Positions 19,392-31,746 are shown, numbered from the stretch's first letter. The stretch: DNA of 64,000 nucleotides from Aurelia coerulea (GCA_039566865.1 CM076959.1:9593501-9657500), one strand, 5' to 3'. Notes: generated by a model from the sequence alone, not told the origin. A program made the numbers and translations.

Positions 19392-22012
19392 GATTACAAA
19401 GTCCACTTTGTAATCTAAGAGGGGGCGGGGGCTCCAGGTCAGTCAGAAAGTGGGTAAGAAAGAAAGTAAGAAAGTAAGGTAGTCACGCTCGTTAAAGCAA
19501 TTGATTAACGTTTTACCTCTGCTAATTGGCACTGAAATAAAGAAAGTGCACAGAAAGCGCACACGAGACAGAAGTTTCCCGCTATGCTATAGCAACATTT
19601 GACGTCGGCTTATTTCATGTTAGACAGATTTGACACCATAAGATGGATAAGTCACCATGATGTTTACCCTGGCACAACAACTAATTTACCCAGAATTGGC
19701 ACGTTCTTGACATCACTAGCAGCTTAATTTTATTAAAACAATCGTTATGTTTGAAGAATGAAAACATTATGGAGGGGCTTTTGCTCCAACCGGAAGGAAT
19801 ACACCTAGACATTAGACTGATTACGATGAGTCCCAGTAATCGCTATCCAAAACGAGACTATTACGCCAGACCGAGACCGCTCTTACTGGGACTCATAATA
19901 TTACGGCAATATTTTTGGACTGACTTTTTTCACTTTTGAACGCCCTTGGGAACGAGGCTGCTATACACAGTCATGTACTAAGTATACAACCAAATACAAC
20001 GCCATTAGAATCTCTGCAAATTCAATTGATTGATGTTGACCAACGGAAACTCGAAGCTCAAAGCAGAGTTTCAAGGAGCTTGGCTGGACAGAATAAAGTC
20101 TTATGAACAAGAATACCATGAAAACAGTTGGCGACAATATCAAATTTTGTACGTAGGTACTATTTTGCTGCTTTCGCTAAGCATTAACTGATTTATTGTG
20201 AAGTTTTCAAATCAATGTGTTTCATTTGAAAACTACAAATGTTTGTGCTTTTCTGCCTAGGCCCTTATCGAAACGAGGCAGTCATGTAATTTCAAAATAA
20301 TGGCGTTTGATTATGAGTCGTAGTTAGGAGCGTCCGGCAGTATTTCAATAGCGATAACTACGACCATATCATCAGTCTACCTAGACATATAGGTACATAG
20401 GAATCAGGAATGTTGTAACAATGGGCATTATTTGTGCACACAATCGAAACAATCAGCGAAGCACCTGAGATATTTATAGGCATTGTTAATGTATACAATC
20501 AAAACAATTCTGATATATTTCGGCCAACAATGAAGTTTCGCGAAGTTGCCAATTCACATTTCCTCATTAAGGCTAATCACTACTTGCTCCTAACATTAAT
20601 CCAGCGGCCAACTCATTGCAAGGCAATTTTCAAAATTTGACCTCTTTGACCTGGCACACTGCCCTTACTGTTTGAAATCTTCGATATGGGTAACTGTTGC
20701 CAAGGGAACCAATAAACCCATATAATACTATCAAGAAACAAATGTGGCACTGTTATAGTGGCAACTCTTGTCAGGATAGGGTAAAAAAGATTGTCAATAT
20801 TGTTGGTCATCCTTCAGTTTTACTCAGAGCAGTAGGAAGCATCTTAAACTTGGAGGAGCACGGCAATTTACAGGCACTTTTTTCGTAAGATTTTTGACGG
20901 GAAAAATGTGATATATAGCAGAAAATAGTATGAGTGCTGATAGATATCCGATTTCCTTCACAATGAAACAAATTGAGAAGTAAACATAACTAAATCACAA
21001 AGTAAATAATAACAAAATTAAACTACTTTCTGTCCGCATTGGTCTTTAAAAGAGGCTCATTCGGAGGCAAAAATGGCACCTTTTGGTTTGTTGCAAAATC
21101 TTAGGGGCACACGCCACCAGTGCCCCCGGTTCCCTACGTCTTTGGACTCTCGCTACATCGAATTTGATAGTTTTGATGCATATCAAGAAATCTGGTCTGC
21201 TTCATCAACTGGGTTCGTTATTAGGCTACAGCCATTTCGATATGAACTAAATCGTGCATTGCAATTGCAAATAGATATTCTACTACTTTGAGGCAAGCTA
21301 TGTGCATGATCTCATTCTTCAAACATGGCTAATGGGGGCCTTTAATTTTCTAGAACGAACGAATCATTAGCCATTTATTGATAGTACTCATTATGCAAAT
21401 AAGTCAACTTTAGAGGATGATGTAATAGGCGGCCTGCACAGAGGATAGCATTCGCAGTATCACCGTGGGTAGAAGGACCACGCTCCTACACAGCTACAGA
21501 TGCAAATGTCATTGAAGTTGAGAGGAAAGGTGCAGAACTGCAGCAAACAATGGTGCCATTGACTGGGGGAAGGCACGTGACCACATTGAACCAAAATGCC
21601 TTCATGAACATGATTCTGCTCAAATTAGATGCCCACAAATAACAACAATGGAAATGTTCTGCAGGGCCTCTGCGTAGGTAATTTTGCGTTATTGTAAATC
21701 TCACATGACATCTAATTTGAGACAGATGCACCAAAGATTTCATGTACGAACTAAGGTCTCAGATAGGCAAACTAGGGCTAATGATTTTAATTTTTGCGTG
21801 TCATTCTGATTTTACATAGAGATCAAAATTGCTTTTCAGGCGATTCGTTTGATTTTCGATTGAAGGCGACTTTAGCTGCAACACTCATCTCTCTGACTGT
21901 AGCTAAAACAGCATCAACGATCAGTTTGGGTTATGAAGAAATCAATATTCAGATATTCTTATGCTTGCTCAGCTCAGGACAGACTTTGTAATCATCCAAA
22001 AGGATCTATGTT
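19392..22012 (+). mobile_element. dispersed repeat family A, copy 1 (interrupted)
   Basis: Starts TGATTACAAAGTCC with a short hairpin (GATTACAAAGT / ACTTTGTAATC) and matches the inverted copy at 37870-38921 in two blocks, 19392-19747 and 21345-22012. The right block ends GACTTTGTAATCATCCAAAA, again matching copy 2. The 1.6 kb between the blocks is absent from copy 2 and is probably a later insertion. Short frames (21486-21743 minus) have no known domain. A third partial copy starts at 48970. The class of element is unknown. Confidence 0.7.
19748..21344. mobile_element. probable insertion inside repeat A
   Basis: This segment is missing from the homologous copy at 37.9-38.9 kb. ATGTTTGAAGAATGA at its left edge is inverted near its right edge (about 21312-21326), as in a TIR element. 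A smaller inverted pair ATGAGTCCCAGTAA / TTACTGGGACTCAT lies at about 19827 and 19884. No recognisable protein is encoded and the exact right boundary is uncertain. Confidence 0.45.
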
Positions 22013-22119
22013 CTAGCAACAATATCTCATCAATGATATTTTCATTCACTGCTGTGCATGATCAGGGATAAAGTGGTTAATTAAAGACAATTTTTGTGTC
22101 GATTAGGAGTATGATTAAT

Positions 22120-23930
22120 ATAGGTATGACCGCCTCTTATTAATGCGACGTGCAAACTCATCACCCATGCCAGATTATGTTCATTGATGCAAAGGCTGCT
22201 CATTGGCCCTCTTAGATTGTTTGTCGATATCACAATGATAGTTGCAACTGCGTATCTTTTATTACAGCTTCTTAATACAGGGAGGGGGAGCACAAACAGG
22301 GAGGATGTCGTTCACAATTAATGCTACGTGCAAACTCATCACCCATGCCAGATTATGTTCATTGATGTAAAAGGCTGCTCATTGGCCCTCTTAGATTGTT
22401 TGTCGATCACAGTGATAGTTGCAACTGCGTATCTTTGATTGCAGCTTCTTAATACAGGGAGGGGGTGCAGAGCTAAGGAGGAGGGAGCTCCACTATCAAT
22501 GCGACGTGCAAACTCATTACCTATGCCAGATTCTGTTCATTGATGCAAAGGCTGCTCATTGGCCTTCTTAGATTGTTTGTCGATATCACAATGATAGTTG
22601 CAACTGCGTATCTTTAATTACAGCTTTTTAATACAGGGAGGGGGTGCAGAGCTAAGGGGGAGGGAGCTCCACTATCAATGCGACGTGCAAACTCATTACC
22701 TATGCCAGATTCTGTTCATTGATGCAAAGGCTGCTCGTTGGCCTTCTTAGATTGTTTGTCGATGTCACAATGATAGTTGCAACTGAGTATCTTTGATTAC
22801 AGCTTTTCAATACAGGGAGGGGGTGCAGAGCTAAGGGGGAGGGAGCTCCACTATCAATGCGACGTGCAAACTCATTACCTATGCCAGATTCTGTTCATTG
22901 ATGCAAAGGCTGCTCGTTGGCCTTCTTAGATTGTTTGTCGATGTCACAATGATAGTTGCAACTGCGTATCTTTGATTACAGCTTTTCAATACAGGGAGGG
23001 GGTGCAGAGCTAAGGGGGAGGGAGCTCCACTATCAATGCGACGTGCAAACTCATTACCTATGCCAGATTCTGTTCATTGATGCAAAGGCTGCTCATTGGC
23101 CTTCTTAGATTGTTTGTCGATGTCACAATGATAGTTGCAACTGCGTATCTTTGATTACAGCTTTTTAATACAGGGAGGGGGTGCAGAGCTAAGGGGGAGG
23201 GAGCTCCACTATCAATGCGACGTGCAAACTCATTACCTATGCCAGATTCTGTTCATTGATGCAAAGGCTGCTCATTGGCCTTCTTAGATTGTTTGTCGAT
23301 ATCACAATGATAGTTGCAACTGCGTATCTTTGATTACAGCTTTTTAATACAGGGAGGGGGTGCAGAGCTAAGGGGGAGGGAGCTCCACTATAAATGTGAC
23401 GTGCAAACTCATTACCTATGCCAGATTCTGTTCATTGATGCAAAGGCTGCTCATTGGCCTTCTTAGATTGTTTGTCGATATCACAATGATAGTTGCAACT
23501 GCGTATCTTTGATTACAGCTTTTTAATACAGGGAGGGGGTGCAGAAACAGAGAGGATGTGGTTTACAATTAATGCTACGTGCAAACTCATTACCCATGCA
23601 ATATTCTGTTCATTTATGTAAGGGCTGCTCGTTAGCCCTCTTAGAGTGTTATGTTGATATCACAATGATAGTTGCAACTGCTCTGCGTATCTTTTGATTA
23701 CAGCTTCTTATTACAGGGAGGGGGTGCAGATCTATGGGAGGGGGTGGTCTATAGTTAATGCTACGTGCAAACTTATTAGCTATGCGCTATACCAGATTCC
23801 GTTGATTAATGCAAAGGCAGCTCATTAGACCTTTTCGAATGTTTGCTGACATGATAATGATAGTTGCACCTGCGCTTCTTTGATTGCATCATTTTATTTT
23901 GCAGAGCTAAGGGGAGTGGGCTGCAGAGGA
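22120..23930 (+). repeat. 179-bp satellite array, about 10 units
   Basis: Units begin AATGCGACGTGCAAACTCAT at 22142, 22320, 22499, 22677, 22856, 23035, 23214, 23393, about 23571 and 23755, giving a period of 178-180. Each contains CAAAGGCTGCTCATTGGCC, TTGTTTGTCGATATCACAAT and a G-rich CAGGGAGGGGGTGCAGAGCT. The middle six or seven units are nearly identical while the first two and last two are diverged, the usual pattern of satellite homogenisation from the centre. No unit is coding. Confidence 0.95.
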
Positions 23931-25700
23931 GATATATTTGATTGGCTAATCATATCATTCGATTGATGTGCATGTTCCAAAATCAGGTCCAGACGGAGGA
24001 GCCCCCGGGGGTACTTCATCATTCAAAATACAAGACATGCCACACAAATGGGCTACTTCTTCAGCTGGAACTTTCCTGTATATTCGTATGCATGGGTTGC
24101 ATTATTTAAAAGAGCTGTTACTTCCAAAATTGTGCGTCTAAAATTGGTCAAAATTTAGCAGTAGATATGATATGTTTTTGAAAATCTGCACGGATCATGC
24201 CTTTCATTTTTTGTTTATTTATTTTTAGGAAATTCGATTGAGGTCAGCTAGGCTTGTTTTTTGTTTATGCATCTTCGAAATGTATTCCTTTGAAATTCCA
24301 AGGTTCTATTCATCGTCAATTTTTTGGCAGCAGGTTTCTTTTTCCAGTAAATTGAGCAACACCTTTTGATAATGTGGTATTTATTCTCATTCCTTACGCA
24401 CTTAAATGGAATAAGAAACGACCAACCTACGCATTTGAATATGCGCTTTTAAGTCATCGGAAACAACAGACGTTCAAGTGATGTAGCTAAAGTATCGATC
24501 GATATCCTATCTTTGATCCTTGTAAATAGTTGTAAATGGAAGATTTCGAATGCAAAGACTCCAGTTCGCTCAAATCTGATTCGAATGCATTTTCAACGGT
24601 ATACAGTGAGAGCCAGAATTTCAGACAGTGATATCTTAAAACAGTTTTAAACGTCCAAAAGTTGTGCCAAGATGGTTTTGTTATACTAATTACTTAGTGT
24701 CCAGGATTTTTACAGCATTGAAAAATGACGCTTTTGAATTTTGGTATATAATAATATAATAACGTATTGTCTTTGGCAAAAAATTTCCATGGAAAGAAAT
24801 GTGTTGGGATAGCTACTGCAATATAAAACCTGGATCAATGAACTTGTCTTATTTCTTTGAAAACAAGCAAAACAAACTGCTAATAGGCCATTTTCCATTG
24901 TCGTCTAAAATTTTCCGAAAAGCGTCCGAAACTCCCTGAAAAAGACGTCCAAAAATTTGTCTGAAAAGATTTTATGCAAAATGTATTAATCAAAAAGTGT
25001 TTGCGTTTAATGTATATTGTTCAGTACTTTCTCGCAGCTCTTTGGCCTCGTTGATCTTTGTGGTCTCTAAGGCTGCACCTAATTATTCAATGATTCCCGA
25101 ACGTAAAAATACGGTAATCGTGTGAAAATGCCCCCGAATACCAACAATTGAAGTGCTTTACATAGGGAATTTTGTGTTATCGCAAATCACACGTGATATT
25201 GTATTTGAAATATACTTTAATTTAGCGCGAGGCTCTAATTGTAGGTACAGTAGGCCTCCACTAATAACAAACATGCATTCATAAGAAACTCAGACACTGA
25301 ATTTTGATAGGACAATGGAAAATCGATGGTTTACTTTTAAAGCAATGGACTGAAATTGAAAACAGTATTTCTTATTGTTGTGTCCACAACCATTCACTAT
25401 TGTTACATGCCTTGACAAAGATGTGCCATCAGCGATTACGGAGATGATAGCGCCGAGAGGCATTTGGCCAATATCTATTGCGTTCTATGGCGGAATCGAC
25501 AGCAATTCTATAGACATTCGATCATCAAATGCAATGCATATTGTTCGAATGAGCCTAGAAGCCGTCTTTTCCGAGTTTTAGAAACATTTTGTAGCTCAAT
25601 TTGGCAATCTTAAGGTAAATCTCCATTGAGCACAAAAAGGGCAAAAAGTCGAGCTATTATCCTTTTTCCGGACTTTGCATATGTGCAGTTAACCATGTAT
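23931..25700. other. no recognisable gene; one CCCCCGGGGG tip
   Basis: At 24001 GCCCCCGGGGGTACTTCATC matches the tip of the GC-tipped MITEs at 27.4 and 51.3 kb, but no partner end is seen. The rest is AT-rich with only short frames (for example 25375-25581 plus, 68 codons, no domain). Confidence 0.4.
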
Positions 25701-25733
25701 GTATGTATGTTAAAATTTGCCACAAAAGTAAAG
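25701..25733. repeat. 33-bp direct repeat, left copy
   Basis: The 33 bases here, containing TTAAAATTTGCCACAAAAGT, recur exactly at 26170-26202. The right copy reads as LINE coding sequence and the left copy lies at the LINE tail. It may be an unusually long target duplication or a local copying event. Confidence 0.8.
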
Positions 25734-26169
25734 GTTTACAAAGTTTAAAATATGACAAAAAAGATAGAATACAATTTACATAATACATTGTTGATCAATA
25801 CAAGTTAAAATCACCCCTAATTAAAGTAGCAGGGATAGCATTAAAAGGTCGGATTAACCTTATTTCCATAATGGTCCCCTTAGAGGTGGTTGCAGAAAAA
25901 AAAATTGATGTTAGTGTGCTTTTGGATTAAGCATTATTTAGTAAGGCCGAAATCATGAATGTTAGGGAGGACCATTGGTTTTATTAGAAAATATATATGT
26001 TGTTTTCTTCTCTCTGTATATTTTGGAAAAAATTGTCATTCATCTTGTGTTTGAACTAGTTGAGTTGATATTGTTCGTGGATTTTAAATCAGAAGAAAGG
26101 CTATTCCATATTTTTGGCCCGAAGTGCGACAGGCATTTTTGGCCAGTGTTACTTTTGCGAAATGGAAGG

Positions 26170-26202
26170 GTATGTATGTTAAAATTTGCCACAAAAGTAA
26201 AG
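26170..26202. repeat. 33-bp direct repeat, right copy
   Basis: Exact partner of 25701-25733. It is placed inside an open minus-strand frame as residues F-T-F-V-A-N-F-N-I-H. Confidence 0.8.
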
Positions 26203-26228
26203 TCGCCGCAGATAAAGTCGAGCGCCAC

Positions 26229-27180
26229 AAATTAGAATCTGTGACTACAGTTTACCGAATCCCTCTATTAAAGGACGAATTAGAGCGGGTCAAAAGTCTG
26301 TTATCAGGGAAACCAAACAAACGAAAAATCAAAACATGGCAGAGGCAAACTGCAGCTGTAAATTATGTTGTTGATAGGACTTTATATTATTTTTTATATT
26401 ATGTAATTTTCTTAGTTTGCAGTTGGTTTGAATCAGTTGTTTTATATTTATATGTTTGTAACACTGTAAATAATCAACTTTAAAGAGTGTTAAATGAACA
26501 AAATTAGTCAGCGGAACAACGAAATCATGGTGTAAAATTTTGAATCGCGCAAGTTTTTCTGCCATTAAGTAGTAGACCTTTTGCAATTGCAAAAAATTTG
26601 ACGCGCGAAAGGAGCTGACTGGCTGGTATTTTGCCGCGTAATGAAGATTGACTTATATGCAGTGGAATATTTGCTGAATTTTTTTTCGCAACGCCATTTC
26701 CAGCAAGTTTTAGTGAATGAAACCATGTTGTTTTTTATTTCTACCTAGCGTCCGAAGGTAGTTCCAGGACAACGAGGTGCTAATCTTATTGAGGCAGTGT
26801 CCTTGTTCTTCCTCAAGCCGACGTCTATGAGGTTTATTTTTCTCTCTCGTACAAGGACTCACGATCAAACAGATAAGTAACAAAGGCTAAAATCTTGAGA
26901 TAGATTTGAATTGAATTGAATTGAATTACTTTGAGTTTGCCGGTTTAGAGTAGGTGAACTGATGCTGAAAGTTATGCACTGGTGCGACCTGTGCAAAAAT
27001 CTCGCCAGTTTTTTAACGGTCTTATAAAAGGTAAATTAATTTGCATTTTATTCATTAAAAAATTTTTGTTTTACTTTTTGTTTGGATATTAGGCTTGAAT
27101 TAGCTCTTAGTTTATAGCTATTGTATGTATATGTAAATATATTTAGGCCTATTTTAAATGGATTGATAATAATAATGATA
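26229..27180 (+). mobile_element. LINE 3' end, C-terminus plus UTR
   Basis: Frame RKIKTWQ at about 26320-26343 and, after a one-base shift, EANCSCKLCC-stop at about 26343-26373, give the end of a LINE protein. A roughly 800-base 3' UTR follows, ending TAGGCCTATTTTAAATGGAT and an ATA-rich tail at about 27167-27185. It is the plus-strand counterpart of the UTR seen at 5.03 and 7.75 kb. A short (GAATT)n run lies at about 26908-26927. Confidence 0.7.
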
Positions 27181-27430
27181 ATAAAGCAATTTACATTTGA
27201 ACTCGGCTATCGTCGAAGAATTTTTAATACTTTCATCAAGCATATTTCATTCATGAAGAACATTTGTGGAGTACGTATTTGAAGAGCGCTTTTTCTTGCT
27301 GAAAGTTCCCAGTTTGAAGCTTCATTGCCATGAATTTCAGTTTAAAGCCACAACCATCACTCATTTCAGTGTGAGAAAGCTTAGACTCAGCTAGTTTAGT
27401 CCATTCTCTCAATGTTACCAAACCTTGTGA

Positions 27431-27755
27431 CCCCCGGGGGGGGGGGCACTTGACTTAAATTTGTACGGGGGTGTGCCCACCAAAAATTTTTTTTTTTACC
27501 CTGCTCCAGAATTTTTCGCTCAAAATGATAACCTGTTCTAGAAAAAATTGGTGAAAAGTATACTCAAAAACATGAAATTTGACCCAAAAACGACCCGATC
27601 TAGCAGAATATTGCCCTTTGACATGTTTTGACAACCTGTTCTAGAAAAATTGCCTCATTTTGATACCCTGTGCTAGAAAAAATTGGTGAAAACGATACCC
27701 TTAAAAACGGCACATCCCCGTTGGACAAATATACTAAGTACCCCCCCCCCCCGGC
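27431..27755. mobile_element. GC-tipped MITE (CCCCCGGGGG)
   Basis: Left tip CCCCCGGGGGGGGGGG, then CACTTGAC and later GTACGGGGGTGTGCCC. The reverse-complemented right end gives CCGGGGGGGGGGGGTACTTA and later CGGGGATGTGCC. The interior holds degenerate repeats of about 35-40 bases with CCTGTTCTAGAAAAAATTGG. Elements of this design are common in invertebrate genomes; the autonomous partner is not visible here. Confidence 0.75.
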
Positions 27756-27813
27756 CTTGTGATTCCTTTGCTCGGAGTTACGGGGTGGGCGATTCTCCTC
27801 GCACATTGTAGCA

Positions 27814-27858
27814 GGTTTGAAAGGGTGGGGACTCGAACCACTCAGCCATCTCTGCTAA
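27814..27858 (-). other. deleted tRNA-like fragment
   Basis: On the minus strand AGCAGAGATGGCTGAGTGG (A-box-like, as in class II tRNAs) runs directly into TTCGAGTCCCCACCC (B-box-like). The anticodon and variable arms are missing. It is a tRNA-derived pseudogene or SINE scar, not a functional tRNA. Confidence 0.4.
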
Positions 27859-28117
27859 GAAGAGAACGATAGGGAAACAGGACTAAGGCCTGCCAAAGAC
27901 TAGCCTGCAGATAGAATACAGCAAGCAGTTTCATACCGCAAATCATATACAGTACTTTATTTTAATTGCAATATTCAAAACAAAATATCCCCGGTCGCCC
28001 TCTTATACTCATTGTTAACGTGGTTAACTAATTGCTAACTAAACTGTCTTATGACTGGCATTAATAGGAGATTAGTAGAAATAGCCAAACAGATTACTGA
28101 AAGATCGTAGTATTGTC

Positions 28118-28393
28118 ATGAGCCAGTATTTTTCTCATTTCCAACAGTTGCAGCAACATACAGTACCAAACATGCCTTTGAGAGACAGAACTCATTTCAG
28201 AAGACCATTATATGAATATGACCCATTTGCACAAGGGATGCCTCATCATTATGCTGAGCCTGTGAGTGATTTGTCTTATTTAACTCACTGCTTTTCTGTT
28301 TTTAAATTGCACAACGACGTATTTGGGCGATATGCTGCTAAGCTTAGAAAGACAAGTCGTACGATGATATCACTGCAATTATTTGTTGTTTGA
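28118..28393 (+). CDS. hypothetical ORF, possible exon
   Basis: This 91-codon frame begins MSQYFSHFQQLQQHTVPNMP and has less AT-biased codons than most short frames here. After HHYAEP the DNA reads GTGAGTGATTTG, a good splice-donor-like sequence, so a short first exon at 28118-28265 is conceivable. Beyond that the frame runs on to a stop without recognisable domains. No promoter, acceptor or downstream exon could be matched. It may equally be chance. Confidence 0.2.
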   Translation: MSQYFSHFQQLQQHTVPNMPLRDRTHFRRPLYEYDPFAQGMPHHYAEPVSDLSYLTHCFSVFKLHNDVFGRYAAKLRKTSRTMISLQLFVV

Positions 28394-28939
28394 GCAAATC
28401 TGTATTCGTTTAGCTTTTGCAGCTTCAATTTTAAGTCATTTTGTGAAAATCAGTTCTGCACGTAGGCAGGTAGAAAAATCGGAGATGTAAGAAAGTTTGG
28501 AGATGTCAGAGCAAGATTCTCCAACGTTTCTCAACTCTGACTTTTTTAGTCGGCCTATATACTCTCTAAATGAGTCTAATGGAGATGTCTGATCTCAGAC
28601 GTTTTCAACTTTGAATCTTTTACTTAGCTGTATTTGCTTTACTAAAAAGGTCGAAAATCATCTATCTGCTAAAGATGTTTATTCAATGAAGAATGAGGCT
28701 GCTTTATGCATATGAACTCTTTTGCTGTAGAAAGGTTTACGCTGCGTCTTCTCTCTGAAAGTTACCAAGCATCGCTAGTTGCTCAGAATCTTTTGCAGCT
28801 ATGAAAGGGTGGGGCAGTTGAATGCCAACTCTGCTTGGTTCCTGCTTTGGTCTAAATATTCTCTGGAATAAAACTCCTGAGTTTTGTTTGCCGACTTCAG
28901 AATAAGAAAGAAAAATCCAGCAAGCTTTGCATATTGGTA

Positions 28940-29825
28940 TCTTTTGAGACGGAAGCACTCGAAATGCTAGGTTATGTGAACGGGAATGGGCATGATCTCC
29001 CCAGCGCAACAGTTGCTTGCATAATGCAGCGATGCACTACATCTTCAGGTAGAATAGAACTTACTTCACAGTTTTACTGTGATTATACAACAGGATCGTA
29101 TAAAGCGCCTTACGAGTCGCTTGTAGTTGACCGATAACTTCATTAATCAACATTGTCACACCTTTATATTGGAAGAGCACATTTCTTTCCATGATACAAG
29201 TTTTTCAAAGCAGGCGACAAAATGACCCAACACCATTGCTTCGAGAAAAAGCAATTAATCTATTTTGTAACGGGGAATATCCCATAACAGTTTAGGGGAG
29301 GTAAGGGTTTTGTCAAAGGACATTCCATTCATCATTAAACACATCAGTTTTTTCTTGGAAAGATTTATTAGGATATTCTGTATTAACCTACCAGATAGAA
29401 TGCCTGTTTGCAAGTCTAGTATATATGGTCTTCCATCTCTCATGTTACACTCCTTCCTTGGTCGAATCTAACGTGCACAAATGTTTTCTCTCCTGCACAA
29501 GCAATTTAGTACTTTATGTAAGCAATCATGTTACTTCATTTTGTCGGCTTCTTGCATCTTTGAAAACAATTTGATATCAGGTCAAATGAAACTCTGTGAT
29601 GGCCAATTATAAAGGTGTGAAAAATAAGGATAAATCAAGCTATCGTGCAACTACAAGCAACTTGTAAGGCATTTTACACTATCATGTTGTACGATCACAG
29701 AAAAAATGTGAAGCAACTTTTACCTGAAGATGATAGTGTATTGCCGCATATAGAAATAGATGATTTAATGTTCTTAGCACATAGAGCATGCCTTTTACGT
29801 GAAGATAATTTGGAAAATAGATAAT
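28940..29825. mobile_element. long imperfect inverted repeat element
   Basis: About 28940-29175 is inverted at about 29588-29825. Matching landmarks are GTCGCTTGTAGTTG / CAACTACAAGCAACTT, TCACACCTTTATA on both arms, CATCTTCAGGTA / TACCTGAAGATG, and ACTGTGATTATACAACA / TGTTGTACGATCACAG. The spacer is about 410 bases. Arms are diverged (roughly four of five bases alike by eye), so this is an old fold-back element. No conserved protein is seen. Confidence 0.6.
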
Positions 29826-30351
29826 GCCTGTTGGCTAGTAGTGTTTCATTTCTTCTTTTTTCCTTTGCAAATATCTGGCAATTGGTTGTCAAATATTGAT
29901 CATTGATAAAGATATTTGTAAACATTTTCCTTTGGGGTGTTGTAGTCTTTTTGACACGTAGTGGTTAGTGGTTTCATCTAACTTGCGGGTGTGACTGTCA
30001 TCTATTTGGTTTAAGTATCATCTATTTGTGTTCGAAATATCTTTTGTTGTTATTATTCTTGAATTGTACTTTGCTGTATTGTTGTTGTCTTTTGTTGTGG
30101 GTACCGTTTGTTGATAGCAGATATCATTGTTGACCTGCAAGTACCAAGCGCAGTGGTAGCAAGATGACCCTGAGTCCCTTCTCGCTACAGATGGTACATT
30201 GTAATGTGGAAATGTTTTTATGTTTTTTTTGTGGAGATGAATAGAAATACTTCTTGAAACTTTCACATGGACTTTTTGTAGTATTATCTTTAACGTAGAA
30301 TGTACAACGATGAGGAAAAGTTACCTTTTATTGTACTTCTTTTGTTAAGTA

Positions 30352-30492
30352 CCGCGTGTCCCAAGAAAGTACTCACATTTGAAAAATTCCAAAATTCACT
30401 ATCATACCTTGCCATAGAAGGGAATTTTATAGATCGGTCATAGAATCAAATTTTTGTAATTTTCAAACAGGAGTGCTTTTTGGGACACCTGG
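30352..30492. mobile_element. short TA-flanked MITE of the CCGGGTG group
   Basis: TA at 30350-30351 and 30493-30494. Tips are CCGCGTGTCCCAAGAAAGTA and, inverted, CCAGGTGTCCCAAAAAGCAC. It is 141 bases in total and non-coding. A related start is seen at 63756. Confidence 0.75.
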
Positions 30493-30494
30493 TA

Positions 30495-31443
30495 GAAGCT
30501 TCATATACACAAAGAAATTCGCGTGATAATCAATGCTTCAAAAGCAGGCAGCCCCAAAAAGAGCTAAATTTACTCATTTTAAAACCAATCAAATCACAAG
30601 ATCAGCTAAGACTGGAATTCTACTTCGGTCTTTGATCCATTTTTCAAAAAGTTAAGTTTGAAGATCGGCCTTATCGTAAAACATTTGTGATTTTTACAGA
30701 ATTTTCTCTAACTTTTCTGAAGGCTCTGCCTCAGGCAAGATTTTATGCGGTACTACAATTTTTTATATTGACTGCTTTTTATATATAATTCATTGCATGA
30801 CAAAGATTCTTCTCGTTGTTCCTTAACAATCATTCATGTTTTTATAACGGTTTTATAACCAATAATTCCATTTCAAATTGTTTTTAATTAGCCTGATTAC
30901 AGCTATGTCACCCATAAATCCTGCATGCAGTACAATATCTCTTGAAAATACAATTTATATTTCTCCAACTTTAAATTCTCTGGCAATAATTCTGAACAAA
31001 AGGCGGTGCCTGTTGAGAGATAGGCATGTATATCTTTTTTGAAAACTTTTTATTTCATTTTTGCACCATTCTAATTTGCTAGAAAACATTCCAGCAATGT
31101 TAATTTCATTCTTGATAGATCAAATCGCACTTTCAATCAAAATTATTTGTTATTTCTCGAGATTTTAGAGCATTTTAAAACATTTTTTAAGGAATCAAAT
31201 GATGTGCTGCACATATCATTGGAATTTCATAATTTCCTGTTCACTAACTATATTCTGCAACCAAAATTAATATCAGTGTACAACAGGCGTTTGTTCTGGG
31301 TCCACTGCTTTTCAATAGCTGGAAAACAAATGCATGTAATAGCCTTTAATTTTGTAGACTAGAAATAACATGAGTCAGTGAGTGCGGTGTTTTGGGCAGT
31401 GAAAACAAATTGAGCTACCGTATGGAAAAACAATTGACGATAG
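30495..31443. other. no recognisable gene
   Basis: AT-rich sequence with short frames; nothing matched. Confidence 0.4.
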
Positions 31444-31746
31444 GCCCCCGGGGAAGGGATCGTACATGACTCGTGGATGGGCTGGGGTCAGCCACCCGAT
31501 TTTCAGAAATTTGCCCTCTTCTAATTAGCAGAATTTGCCTTTGTACCAATTTTTATTATGAAGTTTTGCGGAAAACTACCCATTCTCAACTATTTTTTTG
31601 CGAATTTCAGTCAAACCCACCCATGTTCAAGAAAAATCTGCCCAACAGAAGTAAGACCCGTGTATCGAGAATTTTGGGCCCAAAACCCACCCATATGGCG
31701 GCACATACCTATGCCCCCAAATTGTTTTGTACCTCCCCCGGGGAAT
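31444..31746. mobile_element. GC-tipped MITE (GGCCCCCGGGG)
   Basis: Left GGCCCCCGGGGAAGGGATCG and right CCTCCCCCGGGGAATAGGCC form imperfect inverted ends. The interior has repeated ACCCACCC-type segments and is open in two plus frames that have no domain. Confidence 0.6.

Larger units (their letters stand above)
25701..26228 (-). mobile_element. LINE 3' fragment with (CATA)n tail
   Basis: The minus-strand frame 26228-26040 reads TFVANFN, then LSHFGPKIWNSLSSDLK, the conserved W-N-S-L block near the end of LINE proteins. It is followed by a 3' UTR and a CATACATACATA tail at about 25698-25710. A 33-bp exact direct repeat flanks the part from 25734 to 26169 (see separate entry). Confidence 0.75.

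Noticed and set aside
21486..21743. 85-codon minus ORF in repeat A
   Set aside because: The equivalent part of the other copy (38145-38435) is open in a different way and shows no frame conservation.
22142..23900. CRISPR-like array
   Set aside because: The 179-bp period with no short repeat/spacer alternation, in a eukaryotic context, is a satellite.
27814..27858. Possible tRNA gene on the minus strand
   Set aside because: A-box- and B-box-like sequences are adjacent, with no room for the anticodon arm; it cannot fold as a tRNA.
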